Shown one piece after another: positions 1-8,283 of a DNA stretch of 39,205 bases. The first letter of the stretch is position 1. Each line of letters starts with the position of its first letter. Source of the DNA: an uncultured Lentisphaerota bacterium (GTDB lineage: Bacteria > Verrucomicrobiota > Lentisphaeria > Oligosphaerales > CAITYL01); contig CAITYL010000193.1 in assembly GCA_903896595.1 (NCBI GenBank), positions 1 through 39,205 of the forward strand. The letters are read 5' to 3'. The notes beneath the pieces are model-generated. The model was not told the origin of the DNA and searched no databases. It worked only from the letters and a program-made list of their open reading frames with translations. A program made the position numbers and the translations under genes.

Positions 1-1331
1 GGCCCCGATTCGTACCAATAGGTGGTGTCGCCCGTAAAATGGATCGCGCAGGAACAGTTATTGAAGAAACAGTCCTCGACCAGAGTCTTGCCCCCGCTGG
101 AAAGCAAAAACCCCCGCGGACGGTTTCGCCCTGTTTTGCAGCGGCGGATTTCGATGTACGGCATCGCGGTGTTTTCGATCAAATCTCCCGCCGCCGCGTC
201 AACCGGCCGGTCAAACCGGACCACAATCTCCCGGTCGCGGGGATAGTCCGCGCTCAGCACGGTATAGCTTCCGTTCATCTCCTGAGTTTTTCCGCGGTAA
301 ATATTCAGGATATCGCCTTTTTTGTACCACTTGATCGTGTCGAGTCCGGCGGCGGCGACGTGCGCCGTAATTTCATTTTTATCCGCGGCGGTGACCCGCG
401 TGTAGTTGCCGTGAATATTAATCGCGTCGTCAAGCATATTTTCAAAAATACAATCCTCGATCCGGATCTTACCCGTGCAGTGGAAGCAGTGCACGCTGTC
501 CGCATTGATTGAGATTAACCCTTTGGTTTTTTCGTCCAGGTACATGTCGAAGTTTTTGAGCGTGATATTTTCCGAGAACATGCCGACAAAACCCATGGCG
601 GCGGCGTGAATGAGGCGGACATTTTCCACCAGAATGTTTTGGCTGTGTTCGACGAGAATTGCATTCTTGTCGCGGGGTTCATGAGTCATGGTCAGTACTT
701 GCCCCGCCTTGTAGGTTGCGGGAAAATCACCGTAAAAGAGTATCGAGCCATCCGTGCCCTCCGCAAGCGAAAGGTGATGAATCGGCAGGGGTGGATTCTT
801 GTCATCCGCTTCGGGTCCAACGACCGCGAGGATACAGCCGGCGGCATAAGCGGGCGAACGCGTTTTGGCGTCATACGGCTGAAAGAGCATATTATGTTGG
901 TCAAATGGTTGTTCCCACGTCTCACTGACGGCATAAAAAACGCCATTTCTCACGCGATACGGAAAGCCATCTGAAATGCGCAATTTAAGATGCGTGGAAT
1001 CCGCTTCCAAGATCTCGCCCTGCGTGTAGAACGGGCGGTCGTAATCGATGGAAAAATTTTTCAAGGTGATGTTCTGGCAATTGGTCATGACAAATGGCGC
1101 GATTCTACCGTGAAAAATCAGCGCCGCGCCGCCAAGGTCAAGGGTGACATTCGCGAGGTCCTTTAAGAAAAACGCCGTCAATAGTTCATCCGTTTGCTTG
1201 GTATATCCATAGCCGCTGGTATTGACGGTGTCCTTGAGATAAATATGGTATTCGCTCTTGTCCCCGTAATAACAAGTGCCACTTTCCAATGGCATGCCAA
1301 TCTTAAAGGTGGTCTTTTTTATATTTTGCAT
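1..1331 (-). CDS. GH110-like alpha-1,3-galactosidase (right-handed beta-helix), 3' part outside window
   Basis: Reading the minus strand from the ATG at 1331 gives 443 uninterrupted codons that run off the left edge, so the C-terminus is missing. The product begins MQNIKKTTFKIGMPLESGTC and has beta-helix rungs (NVTLDLGGAALIFHG, NITLKNFSIDY, NILVENVRLIHAAAMGF, ITLKNFDMYL). Two stretches resemble GH110 exo-alpha-galactosidases as I remember them: DDAINIHGNYTRV around residue 300 and FTGDTTYWYESG at the cut edge. GH110 enzymes release alpha-1,3-linked galactose. There is no signal peptide at this start and the ribosome site is weak (GAAGAAG), so the enzyme may be cytoplasmic or the start may be misplaced. 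It lies 73 bp downstream of the SGNH esterase gene on the same strand, so co-transcription is likely. GH110 is recognised by motif only; another pectate-lyase-fold family is the alternative. Confidence 0.72.
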   Translation of the reverse strand, partial: MQNIKKTTFKIGMPLESGTCYYGDKSEYHIYLKDTVNTSGYGYTKQTDELLTAFFLKDLANVTLDLGGAALIFHGRIAPFVMTNCQNITLKNFSIDYDRPFYTQGEILEADSTHLKLRISDGFPYRVRNGVFYAVSETWEQPFDQHNMLFQPYDAKTRSPAYAAGCILAVVGPEADDKNPPLPIHHLSLAEGTDGSILFYGDFPATYKAGQVLTMTHEPRDKNAILVEHSQNILVENVRLIHAAAMGFVGMFSENITLKNFDMYLDEKTKGLISINADSVHCFHCTGKIRIEDCIFENMLDDAINIHGNYTRVTAADKNEITAHVAAAGLDTIKWYKKGDILNIYRGKTQEMNGSYTVLSADYPRDREIVVRFDRPVDAAAGDLIENTAMPYIEIRRCKTGRNRPRGFLLSSGGKTLVEDCFFNNCSCAIHFTGDTTYWYESG

Positions 1332-1359
1332 GGTGCCATATGTTTCTTCTTCGATGTAT

Positions 1360-1389
1360 CTTCGTGCTCTTCGTGGCTTCGTGGTGAAT
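1360..1389. repeat. CGAAG-type interspersed repeat (single arm)
   Basis: On the minus strand this reads ATTCACCACGAAGCCACGAAG followed by AGCACGAAG. It nearly matches both arms of the inverted repeat at 26357-26471 and resembles copies at 11250 and 21294. It sits between the SGNH gene and the GH110-like gene. Confidence 0.7.
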
Positions 1390-1404
1390 CCGAATGTTTA
1401 AGTG

Positions 1405-2487
1405 CTATTTTACCGCCATAAAGCTGAAGATCTTGCAGTTGGTGCCCTTGCAGTCTTCGCGGTTGCCATGCGTCACCTTAAGCTCGAAAAGATGCGTACC
1501 GCCGCCCAAGTCGTCGGCGAAGAGTACCGGCCGGCACCAGTTTTTATCAGGCACCCACGCGCATCTTTCACCCACAAACTCCCGCCATTCGCCGCCGTCA
1601 ACGCGGTAGTTGAGGATTCCCGACATCTTGCCGAAATTAAGCATGGCGCAGAGGGCGCGCCCCGTGAAGCTCAAGGAAAGTCCCGCGCCGTCCGCCGCCG
1701 TGGATAACACCGTGCGGTACCACGGCAGGATGACCTCGCGCCTCTCCGCCCACGGCCCATGCAGGTCGATAGCGTCAAAGGGGATTTCATCAATGTGTTG
1801 GAAGTGGTTTGGGTTGTGGGGCGCGGGCAGCGCCGTCCCGTGGGAAATGGGCGAATGATCCGGGGCGTTAAGCTCGTTTTCGAGATACTTGATCACCGGC
1901 TCGGCATAGACACCGCTCCCCATGTATTCGGGATGCAGCCCCTCGGGAAGCCAGGCCTCCCACGACATCCGGCCCGCCTTCACCTCGTTGTAGGCGTGAA
2001 GCCCCATCCAGATGGAGGGGATATTATAGTGCTCCGCAAGTAGTTCCAGCTCGGCAATGGACGGCGGCAGGTTGCCCTCGGCCATCGCCGCGTACATATG
2101 CTGGCAGTACGTATAAACGAAGACCACGTCCCGTTTTTCCTCCAGGAGTTTTCGCACTAGGCCTTCGCGTGTGCGCATCGTCTCTTCGCCTGGCCCGTCG
2201 TTCACGGCGTATTCGACAAAGACAATGTCGCAGCGGGTGTCGATCAAGTCGCGTTGGGCGCGCATGATCCCGCTGAGACTGCCGGTGCCGCCAATGGCCG
2301 CGTTTTCCCAAACATACCGGACGGCGGGAAATTTTTTGACAAACCAGCCGTTGACAAAGTACGGCCAGTTGGATTCCCGGTGCGCTTCGGTTATCGAACC
2401 GCCAATAAACCCCATCCTGACGTTTTTCGCCCGGATGGCTTCTTTGAAACAGGCGAGCGAGCCGCGCGCTATTATTATTTCGTTCAT
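1405..2487 (-). CDS. SGNH/GDSL-family esterase
   Basis: A 360-residue protein of the SGNH hydrolase superfamily, probably a carbohydrate or acyl esterase. Block I is GFIGGSITEA with the likely nucleophile Ser31; block II is NAAIGGTGS with the oxyanion glycine; block III is VEYAVND with the conserved Asn; block V is LPEGLHP with the catalytic His. The residue two before that region's conserved position is Glu where most relatives have Asp (DGxHP), a conservative change in the catalytic dyad. The C-terminal ~130 residues form an extra beta-rich domain (DAIDLHGPWAERREVILPW onward). The start at 2487 (MNEIIIARG) is preferred over the longer frame because GGAG lies 7 bases before it and the upstream residues look non-coding. 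No signal peptide is visible. It lies between the giant hydrolase-like gene and the GH110-like gene on the same strand, which suggests deacylation of the glycan those enzymes attack. Confidence 0.82.
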   Translation of the reverse strand: MNEIIIARGSLACFKEAIRAKNVRMGFIGGSITEAHRESNWPYFVNGWFVKKFPAVRYVWENAAIGGTGSLSGIMRAQRDLIDTRCDIVFVEYAVNDGPGEETMRTREGLVRKLLEEKRDVVFVYTYCQHMYAAMAEGNLPPSIAELELLAEHYNIPSIWMGLHAYNEVKAGRMSWEAWLPEGLHPEYMGSGVYAEPVIKYLENELNAPDHSPISHGTALPAPHNPNHFQHIDEIPFDAIDLHGPWAERREVILPWYRTVLSTAADGAGLSLSFTGRALCAMLNFGKMSGILNYRVDGGEWREFVGERCAWVPDKNWCRPVLFADDLGGGTHLFELKVTHGNREDCKGTNCKIFSFMAVK

Positions 2488-2857
2488 TTTCACTCCGTGT
2501 ACCGACACTTGGGATGCAAGTACGGATAAGCTCCAAGTAATAACGACGCCCACTACTCATCGCTTATATGCAACATACAACGGTTATGCCCCGCCGTCCC
2601 AATTCTACTTTGTTGGATTGAAAAGCGTCGCCGTTATCGTGCTCGTCGTCGTCAACGAATCCAGTGCGAAAGACGACAACCAGAACAATGCCGGACACAC
2701 ACGTCGAGTCCGACCGACCAGGCCGACTTTAATTGCAAATAGTAGGTTTGACCCCGCGCGATGACCGGCCGGCGGCGTGGAGGCTGTCTCCGGTCCTCTC
2801 GCATTGCGTGAGATGAACCGTGCCAGCCACCACGCCAAAACTCGCCTTGCCGCCACG
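2488..2857. other. 370-bp gap without a convincing gene
   Basis: Open frames crossing this gap are short and unlike their neighbours. The segment 2520-2700 is less GC-rich than the flanks and looks compositionally foreign. A promoter for the SGNH gene could lie here, but I see no clean -35/-10 pair. Confidence 0.4.
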
Positions 2858-5800
2858 CTATTCCAAGATGAACAATTTGGCGACATTGATCTTGAACTTA
2901 GCCCGGATCGTGCCGGCCGCATCCGCCTTGACCACCTGATCCAGAAGAACGTTGTTCCACGCATCGCGAACCTTATACGTCCGCTGGGGAACGCCCGCCT
3001 TGTTCCAGGTGACTTCAACTTCGGTCACGCCCACCGCCGCCGCGACTTGCTCCACCTTGTCGCCGTCATCGCCGTACGGGCCGTCCATGGCGATCTTTTC
3101 TTCTTTCGGGTTGATTAGGGCAATCGCCAGCCGGTTGCCGTTGAGGCGATATCCGCAGGTAAACCAGTCTTCCGGAGCGGCCTTGCAGACCGGCGGGCAG
3201 CCCAGTGACGCAAACAGGTCGCTCAGCACCTTGTAGCAAACCGCATCGGGGTCGCCGGCGACGGAAATGTTGCCGAGCGGCAAACCGGAATAAATCACGG
3301 AATTGGCGTCAATTGCGAGCTGCCAGACCACCGGTACTCCGCGTTCGCTCTCCACCAGGGTTTTGGCGCCCGGCGGCGGCGTCACAACCAAACACGGAAG
3401 CGGGTGGGCGGGCGAATATGCCGCCTTCCCCATGACGCGCAACGTGTTCACCGGGGTCAACACCGGCTGCCCCCACGCCAGTCCCAAATCACCCCAACCA
3501 TTTTGGGAACGCCATTGGATTTCCTGGATTTCGGGGCCGTTCAAGTAATTGATCTGCAACGGACTGGCATGGTTGATGAACAAGATCCGCCCTTTGGCCT
3601 GACGGTTGCGCAACCATGCCTGAACCACCGGCAGATCCCCCTTCATGTAGCGTTCCGCCGCCAGGCAGACGATCCGATAGTTGGCCAGCAGTTGCGTGTC
3701 CCACAACGGTGTTTCAATGGCGTGGGAGGGAATGCCGGCGCGCCAAGTAAAATCCCCCATCGTCAGAATGCGGTGTTCCGGATTTTTCAGGTCCCAGCGG
3801 TAGTTGCCGCGCGCATTGTCCGGGTAATACGAATTGTTGTTATAAACCATCAGGATCTCGGCGCCGGCCGTACAGGGGGTTGCCTGGGTGTCGACGGCCA
3901 CCTGAAAGCCTTTGAACATCGCCTTTTCCTCGGCTAGCCGGTACGTCTTGGTCAGGGTGTGAAAGAAATCGACTTGCAGGTCGGGATACGGCAAAGCGGC
4001 GCGTTTGGTGAACAGGCTGACGAAGCTGGTCTCCGCGGTCCGGTAGGGCGCCCACTGGCCGGCGCCAATCTCTTCATGCACGCCGACCCGGCGGCCAAAA
4101 CGGGCCGCCGTTTCCAAAAACGTCCGTTCGCCGCCGTAGGTGACGGACTGGGCCTGAATGTACGCGCTACGGAACAGCCAACGGCTATTGGTGTCGATGT
4201 AAGGCAAGCGATAATATTGGCTGGACAACTGCCCCAACAGCGGCCCGTCACCGCCGATGACGCAATGAATTTCCGGCGCAAACGCCCGCAGGTTGACCGA
4301 TAAATCATCCAACTGCTTCAAGTGCGAATAATTGCGCAGATAATAATGAATGCGGCATTTCAATTCTTCGGCCTTGCCGCCAAAAAAACCGCCCTCGTTG
4401 CGCGAGGTACTTTTGTAGGGAATGTAATCATCCCAGGAAGCAAACCCGAGCACCTGGGGGACTGGCAACGCCTCGTCATAGGTCAGCTCATACATCTCCT
4501 TGAAGGAGTAGCGCCGCATCGTCCGGCCGCCGGGATCGAGCATGCGCACGCCTTCGTCCCGCCCGGCCAGGGCCTCACGATAATTGGGAATGGCGCGGGG
4601 GGTATACCCCAAAAAATGGGAATAACGGCCATCGCGCTTGGGATCCGCTCCCGGCGGTTCATAGCCCGCCACGGCTTCCACCAGATTGACGATGTCCGGC
4701 TTGCCGTCAAGATGACGCTGAAAGTGGGAACGGGAATGTTGCCGCACCAGCCAGGAGGTGACGTCTTCAGCGTGGACATCCATCAATTTTGCTGCGGAAA
4801 CGCCGGCGCCGTTGCAGTCGTCAAGCTTCCACTCCGCCAACATCGGGTAATTGGTGATGATTTGGCCGTAATTGCAGGTAAAATCGTTCTGCCTCAACCA
4901 GTCGCGGGACGTTCCCGGCAATTGAAACACCATCACCCCGCGGAACAGCGGCATCTCCCGGCGCCATTGTAACAGATTATTGGTCAGAGCGTTGGTCTCG
5001 GAGGCAAACTGGCTGCCGTCGAGCGCCCGGAACATGGTCGGGCGCCGATCCAGCGCGCGGTTGTGATCGGCATACTCAAGCCGGTTGAACGAAGTGTGGA
5101 TGACCCCGTCATCGGCAACAATCGACGCCTTGAGCCGAAGATCCTCGCCCTGTTTCGGCGCCAGCGAAAACGCAAAGGTGGTGATGTTGGATTGCGGTGT
5201 CCGCCGGACCTCCAGTTTCTTTTCCGCCACCGTCGTCCAAGCGCCGCCCGCGGCGGGTTGTGCTTCGACCAAGACACGGGTGGGATACCGGCCGAGAAAG
5301 CTGCGGATGCCCACCGTGACCGTGCGGGTGTCCGCCGGATTGGCCGGGTAAATGGGATCGAGGTCCAGGTAGGCGATGGCGGCGGGCGGCAGAACCTGAA
5401 AACAGGTACTGCTTTTAAGACCAAGATCGGAGATGAACTCGATCCGATAGACACCCCACTCTTGTGCTGCTGGCATCGGGATGGTGAACGTGTTTTTTAC
5501 ATGGCCATTCCTGGCCAACGTCAGCTTTTTCTCAAAAACCACCACCGGGTCGCGCGTGATGCCAAACAGCGGTTCCTTGCTCACCACCGCCTGATAGGTC
5601 AGCGTGATGGGTTGGGCATGCGGGTTGTCCAGGACGACCGTGGCGGCAACGGTTTTATCCTGGCCGCTGATCCATTCATCCTTGGCGACGGTCACCGCCA
5701 CCTTCGGCAGCGGCGCCGCCAGGAATGCCAGCAACCGCCCCCATACCTGGGCGCCGTCAAGCGGGTTGAATGCCCCCCGCTCCAGTGGCAATGTGCTCAC

Positions 5801-6433
5801 AAACAGAAACTTGCCATTATTGGGAAAACAGACCACCGCCACCGGATGGATGCCGTCGAGGGACGCCAGTGGAATCAGGTCATGGCCATCGTCGACGGCG
5901 GTGATGCCGCGCGAGCCGGACTGAATGCCCGCCTCACGCCCCAGGACACGCTTGCCACACCCGGACAGCGGGGCGACCTTATCCTCGGGGATGAAGCCGC
6001 CCTCAAACGCCGCCAACTCCCGCTGGACGCCGCCGCCGCTTCTGAGCTGCCGGCCGGTCGGGTCAACCACATACCAAAGCGGCATGCCGCCGCCGGTAAT
6101 GAAGATGCCGCCGCGATTGAGGAACGGCTTGATTTTGGCGGCCATCGCTTCGGGCACGGTTTCGCATGGCTCATAGACGACCAGGGCGGTGGCCGGATCG
6201 TCCAAGGACTGCGCCCATTCCTGGGGGAGCGCCAGCCGTTTTACCGTGTACCCGGCCTGCCCCAACCGCTTCGCGAGCTTGTCCCGCGCCTGTGGCGTTT
6301 CCACAAAGTTGGCGCTGCCGGTGGTGCAGATCACCGCGGTCTTCAGATCGGCGCCAAAGATGGAACCCCCACCCAGCCACAGGCACGCCAACAGCAACCG
6401 TCCAACGCTCATCACCAATGAGTTGCGCATCAT
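2858..6433 (-). CDS. Giant secreted glycoside-hydrolase-like protein (~1190 aa), family uncertain
   Basis: Start taken at MMRNSLVMSVGRLLLACLWLG, a classic signal peptide ending near IFGA; the frame stays open upstream but that part does not look coding. ATG at 6430 or 6412 is also possible; AGAGG lies ten bases upstream of 6433. Residues ~30-230 look like a flavodoxin or GATase-like domain (LVVYEPCETVPEAM, FLNRGGIFITGGG). Residues ~270-480 are beta-sandwich (LARNGHVKNTFTIPMP, YRIEFISDLG). The middle (~500-900) is a probable TIM-barrel region with many Trp and Tyr and acidic motifs (RVGVHEEIGAGQWAPY, DDYIPYKSTSRNEGG). Then comes a trimerisation-like alpha/beta domain (YRIVCLAAERYMKGDLPVV) and a C-terminal beta domain. 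The order recalls GH42-type beta-galactosidases, but no family is certain. It follows a pseudopilin gene by 199 bp on the same strand. A polysaccharide-degrading role is inferred from context. Confidence 0.75.
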   Translation of the reverse strand: MMRNSLVMSVGRLLLACLWLGGGSIFGADLKTAVICTTGSANFVETPQARDKLAKRLGQAGYTVKRLALPQEWAQSLDDPATALVVYEPCETVPEAMAAKIKPFLNRGGIFITGGGMPLWYVVDPTGRQLRSGGGVQRELAAFEGGFIPEDKVAPLSGCGKRVLGREAGIQSGSRGITAVDDGHDLIPLASLDGIHPVAVVCFPNNGKFLFVSTLPLERGAFNPLDGAQVWGRLLAFLAAPLPKVAVTVAKDEWISGQDKTVAATVVLDNPHAQPITLTYQAVVSKEPLFGITRDPVVVFEKKLTLARNGHVKNTFTIPMPAAQEWGVYRIEFISDLGLKSSTCFQVLPPAAIAYLDLDPIYPANPADTRTVTVGIRSFLGRYPTRVLVEAQPAAGGAWTTVAEKKLEVRRTPQSNITTFAFSLAPKQGEDLRLKASIVADDGVIHTSFNRLEYADHNRALDRRPTMFRALDGSQFASETNALTNNLLQWRREMPLFRGVMVFQLPGTSRDWLRQNDFTCNYGQIITNYPMLAEWKLDDCNGAGVSAAKLMDVHAEDVTSWLVRQHSRSHFQRHLDGKPDIVNLVEAVAGYEPPGADPKRDGRYSHFLGYTPRAIPNYREALAGRDEGVRMLDPGGRTMRRYSFKEMYELTYDEALPVPQVLGFASWDDYIPYKSTSRNEGGFFGGKAEELKCRIHYYLRNYSHLKQLDDLSVNLRAFAPEIHCVIGGDGPLLGQLSSQYYRLPYIDTNSRWLFRSAYIQAQSVTYGGERTFLETAARFGRRVGVHEEIGAGQWAPYRTAETSFVSLFTKRAALPYPDLQVDFFHTLTKTYRLAEEKAMFKGFQVAVDTQATPCTAGAEILMVYNNNSYYPDNARGNYRWDLKNPEHRILTMGDFTWRAGIPSHAIETPLWDTQLLANYRIVCLAAERYMKGDLPVVQAWLRNRQAKGRILFINHASPLQINYLNGPEIQEIQWRSQNGWGDLGLAWGQPVLTPVNTLRVMGKAAYSPAHPLPCLVVTPPPGAKTLVESERGVPVVWQLAIDANSVIYSGLPLGNISVAGDPDAVCYKVLSDLFASLGCPPVCKAAPEDWFTCGYRLNGNRLAIALINPKEEKIAMDGPYGDDGDKVEQVAAAVGVTEVEVTWNKAGVPQRTYKVRDAWNNVLLDQVVKADAAGTIRAKFKINVAKLFILE

Positions 6434-6632
6434 GAAGAAAAAACCTCTGAGTTGTGAAGTGTCTTGCCTGGAGCGGACGGGTGGCATTCCAGCCACGGCC
6501 GCCATTGGTGAGAGGATGATTATTGTAGAAAGTAGAACTGGAGTGACGCCAACGTTCCTCCCGAGAACGGGCGGCGCCCCAATAAAAACGTTCAACTCAT
6601 CAAAATGGGAGGCGCTGAAGGTCCGTTCCGGG

Positions 6633-7292
6633 TCACTCAATTTTAACCGAGATATCAACCCACTGGTCGGCCGCCACATCCGGCCAGCCGGCATAACCGC
6701 CGTACTGCCCCGGCGGCGCCGTGTTGCGCACCCAGGCCACATGTCCGTCCACGTACAGCAGGTTGGCACCCCGGTTGTGCCGCGCTTCCGGCATCAGGTA
6801 CGAAATAGTGGCCCAATGTGTTGAAACCAACCACTCGTACCAGGCCGACGAGGAGGATGCGGAGTCCGCATTCTGAATCTTTTGGCTGGGGGCGGCGATC
6901 CGATCCCGCCGCCAGTATAACCACATTTGCCAAGGCAGGTCCACTTGCGCAATGGAGGATCCGTAAAGAGTCTCGGGGTGCAGCGTGGTCGCGGTCGGGC
7001 ATTGCAGTTTGAGTTTTCCCAGGGTCGGGTCGAACGTTCCCTGCTGATTTTCAATGTAGGGCGAGACCAGCCAACGCCATGTCCCATTGACCGCCGGCGG
7101 ACACACCCCCTGGTAATCCCCGGCATACAAGTCGTAGACCACGCCAAACTGTTTGAGGTTGGACTTGCACACGGTGGCCCGCCCCGCTTCACGGGCCTGC
7201 TGCAACCCCGGCAGCAGCATGGAGGCCAGGATGGCGATGATCGCGATCACCACCAGCAGCTCAATCAAGGTAAAAGGAGGGCGATTTGACAT
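6633..7292 (-). CDS. Type II/IV pseudopilin-like protein, H-X9-DG type (cassette 1)
   Basis: A 219-residue protein with the prepilin N-terminal helix [19 protein letters not shown] at residues 5-23 including the conserved Glu, followed by the polar [19 protein letters not shown] segment typical of this group. Near the C-terminus, [18 protein letters not shown] fits the prepilin-associated H-X9-DG motif exactly (His, nine residues, Asp-Gly). The residue before the Phe is Pro, not the Gly normally required by prepilin peptidase. The start at 7292 is chosen because the helix then lies at the N-terminus. It sits between a PEP-CTERM gene and a giant secreted hydrolase-like gene. Such proteins are expected in the inner membrane or a pseudopilus; the function of H-X9-DG paralogues is unknown. 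Confidence 0.88.
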   Translation of the reverse strand: MSNRPPFTLIELLVVIAIIAILASMLLPGLQQAREAGRATVCKSNLKQFGVVYDLYAGDYQGVCPPAVNGTWRWLVSPYIENQQGTFDPTLGKLKLQCPTATTLHPETLYGSSIAQVDLPWQMWLYWRRDRIAAPSQKIQNADSASSSSAWYEWLVSTHWATISYLMPEARHNRGANLLYVDGHVAWVRNTAPPGQYGGYAGWPDVAADQWVDISVKIE

Positions 7293-7322
7293 ATCCGGCT
7301 CTTGTCGTTTGGTTAAAGGTGA

Positions 7323-7363
7323 TTCGGGGGATGCGGATCGTGCGGGCATCCGCATCCCCCGAA
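7323..7363. terminator. Strong hairpin after the PEP-CTERM gene
   Basis: A perfect 16-bp inverted repeat (TTCGGGGGATGCGGAT at 7323-7338 against 7348-7363) with a 9-base loop lies 15 bp beyond the PEP-CTERM stop and ~30 bp before the pseudopilin start. There is no U-tract on the minus strand, so it may be an attenuator or an mRNA-stabilising stem that sets unequal expression within the operon rather than a full terminator. Confidence 0.6.
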
Positions 7364-7378
7364 CGCGATCACGCGTCT

Positions 7379-8053
7379 TTACCGTCGGCGGCGCATCATG
7401 AGGCCGGTAACGCCCCCCAGCAAAACCACGAGTGCCGCGGGTTCAGGAACGGGAGCCACCGCCAAATTATCCCACCGTGCACCCCCGCAACTGTAGGCCC
7501 ACATCCCGAAATACTGCGCACCCGATGCAATGGTGTCCGTGCCGGTGAGTTGTGCGGCACTGCCATCCGTCTTGAAATAATGCACCGCGTAGTCCAGGCC
7601 CGTGCCGCTCGTTCTAGTAAGGCTGATCGTGGCCGGCCCCTTCGTGAAGCTGAGGTCGGTGAGCTCCTCTTTGCCCTGCCATTTCATAACCCCGCCAGTC
7701 TGGTTTTGGATAAAGTACTGTTTCGCGTCCGCTTCAGCGTCCGGCACCGTCAAACTCCTGTTGAGGCCCAGACCGGCTGCCTGCCAGAGATTGGGAACCG
7801 CGCAAACATTGATCAAAACAGAGCTTCCAATATCAAATGTATAACCGTCATTACGCAGCCAAATGGTATGCTCTCCAGACCAGGTAGGCGCGAACTGGTC
7901 GTCGGCAATACCATAGGCTGCGTGTGAACCACTGATATGTACCGTGTTGTATTTTCCGCTGCTGTCGATGCTGAAGTCGTCGATGATGACTGCGGCCCGG
8001 GTGCCGCTGGTCGCCAGCAGGCACAGGATTGCAATGGATAGTGTATTCTTCAT
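7379..8053 (-). CDS. PEP-CTERM exported protein (cassette 1)
   Basis: 224 residues. The signal peptide is [20 protein letters not shown], followed by a beta-rich domain ([52 protein letters not shown]) resembling LamG or jelly-roll surface domains. The C-terminus carries the sorting signal [19 protein letters not shown] followed by RRRR: a PEP box, a hydrophobic stretch and a basic tail. Proteins of this type are processed by an exosortase; none is encoded in the window. AAGGA lies ~10 bases before the ATG. It is the first clear gene downstream of the GntR gene and likely belongs to its regulon. The binding target of the lectin-like domain is unknown. Confidence 0.87.
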   Translation of the reverse strand: MKNTLSIAILCLLATSGTRAAVIIDDFSIDSSGKYNTVHISGSHAAYGIADDQFAPTWSGEHTIWLRNDGYTFDIGSSVLINVCAVPNLWQAAGLGLNRSLTVPDAEADAKQYFIQNQTGGVMKWQGKEELTDLSFTKGPATISLTRTSGTGLDYAVHYFKTDGSAAQLTGTDTIASGAQYFGMWAYSCGGARWDNLAVAPVPEPAALVVLLGGVTGLMMRRRR

Positions 8054-8147
8054 CTTTGCGTTTTCCTTCGATTCCGTTTTTTGGGTTTGGTTACTTGTTC
8101 TTCTAGCCGATCCTCGATGTTATTTCACCTCCTTTTGTCAAGACCGT

Positions 8148-8234
8148 TTATTTTGGCCTCGAAATTAGCTTTTTCATGGTGCCTTCTCCTGTTGTCCCTT
8201 GGGCTTGGTTGCGCTTCGGGGCGGACAGTGTCAT
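8148..8234 (-). CDS. Possible 28-aa leader ORF
   Basis: Between the GntR gene and the PEP-CTERM gene, an ATG at 8234 has GGGAG eight bases upstream and opens 28 codons: MTLSAPKRNQAQGTTGEGTM, then KKLISRPK. An internal in-frame ATG (residue 20) has its own AGGAG eight bases upstream. A third purine-rich site (AAAGGAGGTGA) follows the stop, near 8135, without a standard start codon. Such stacked ribosome sites suggest a leader or a degenerate gene start. No homology is recognised, so this is only a candidate. Confidence 0.3.
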   Translation of the reverse strand: MTLSAPKRNQAQGTTGEGTMKKLISRPK

Positions 8235-8283
8235 GTCGGTTTCTCCCTGGACTTTTTTTGGGGGGGGCTAGGGTACTCCATCA

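Noticed and set aside
2530-2660. Integron attC-like site
   Set aside because: GTTATGC and TAACC-like words occur but the paired arms needed for an attC hairpin could not be found, and no integrase is present.
5063-6421. 452-codon plus-strand frame inside the cassette-1 giant gene
   Set aside because: Shadow of the minus-strand gene, which has a signal peptide and folded-domain patterns.
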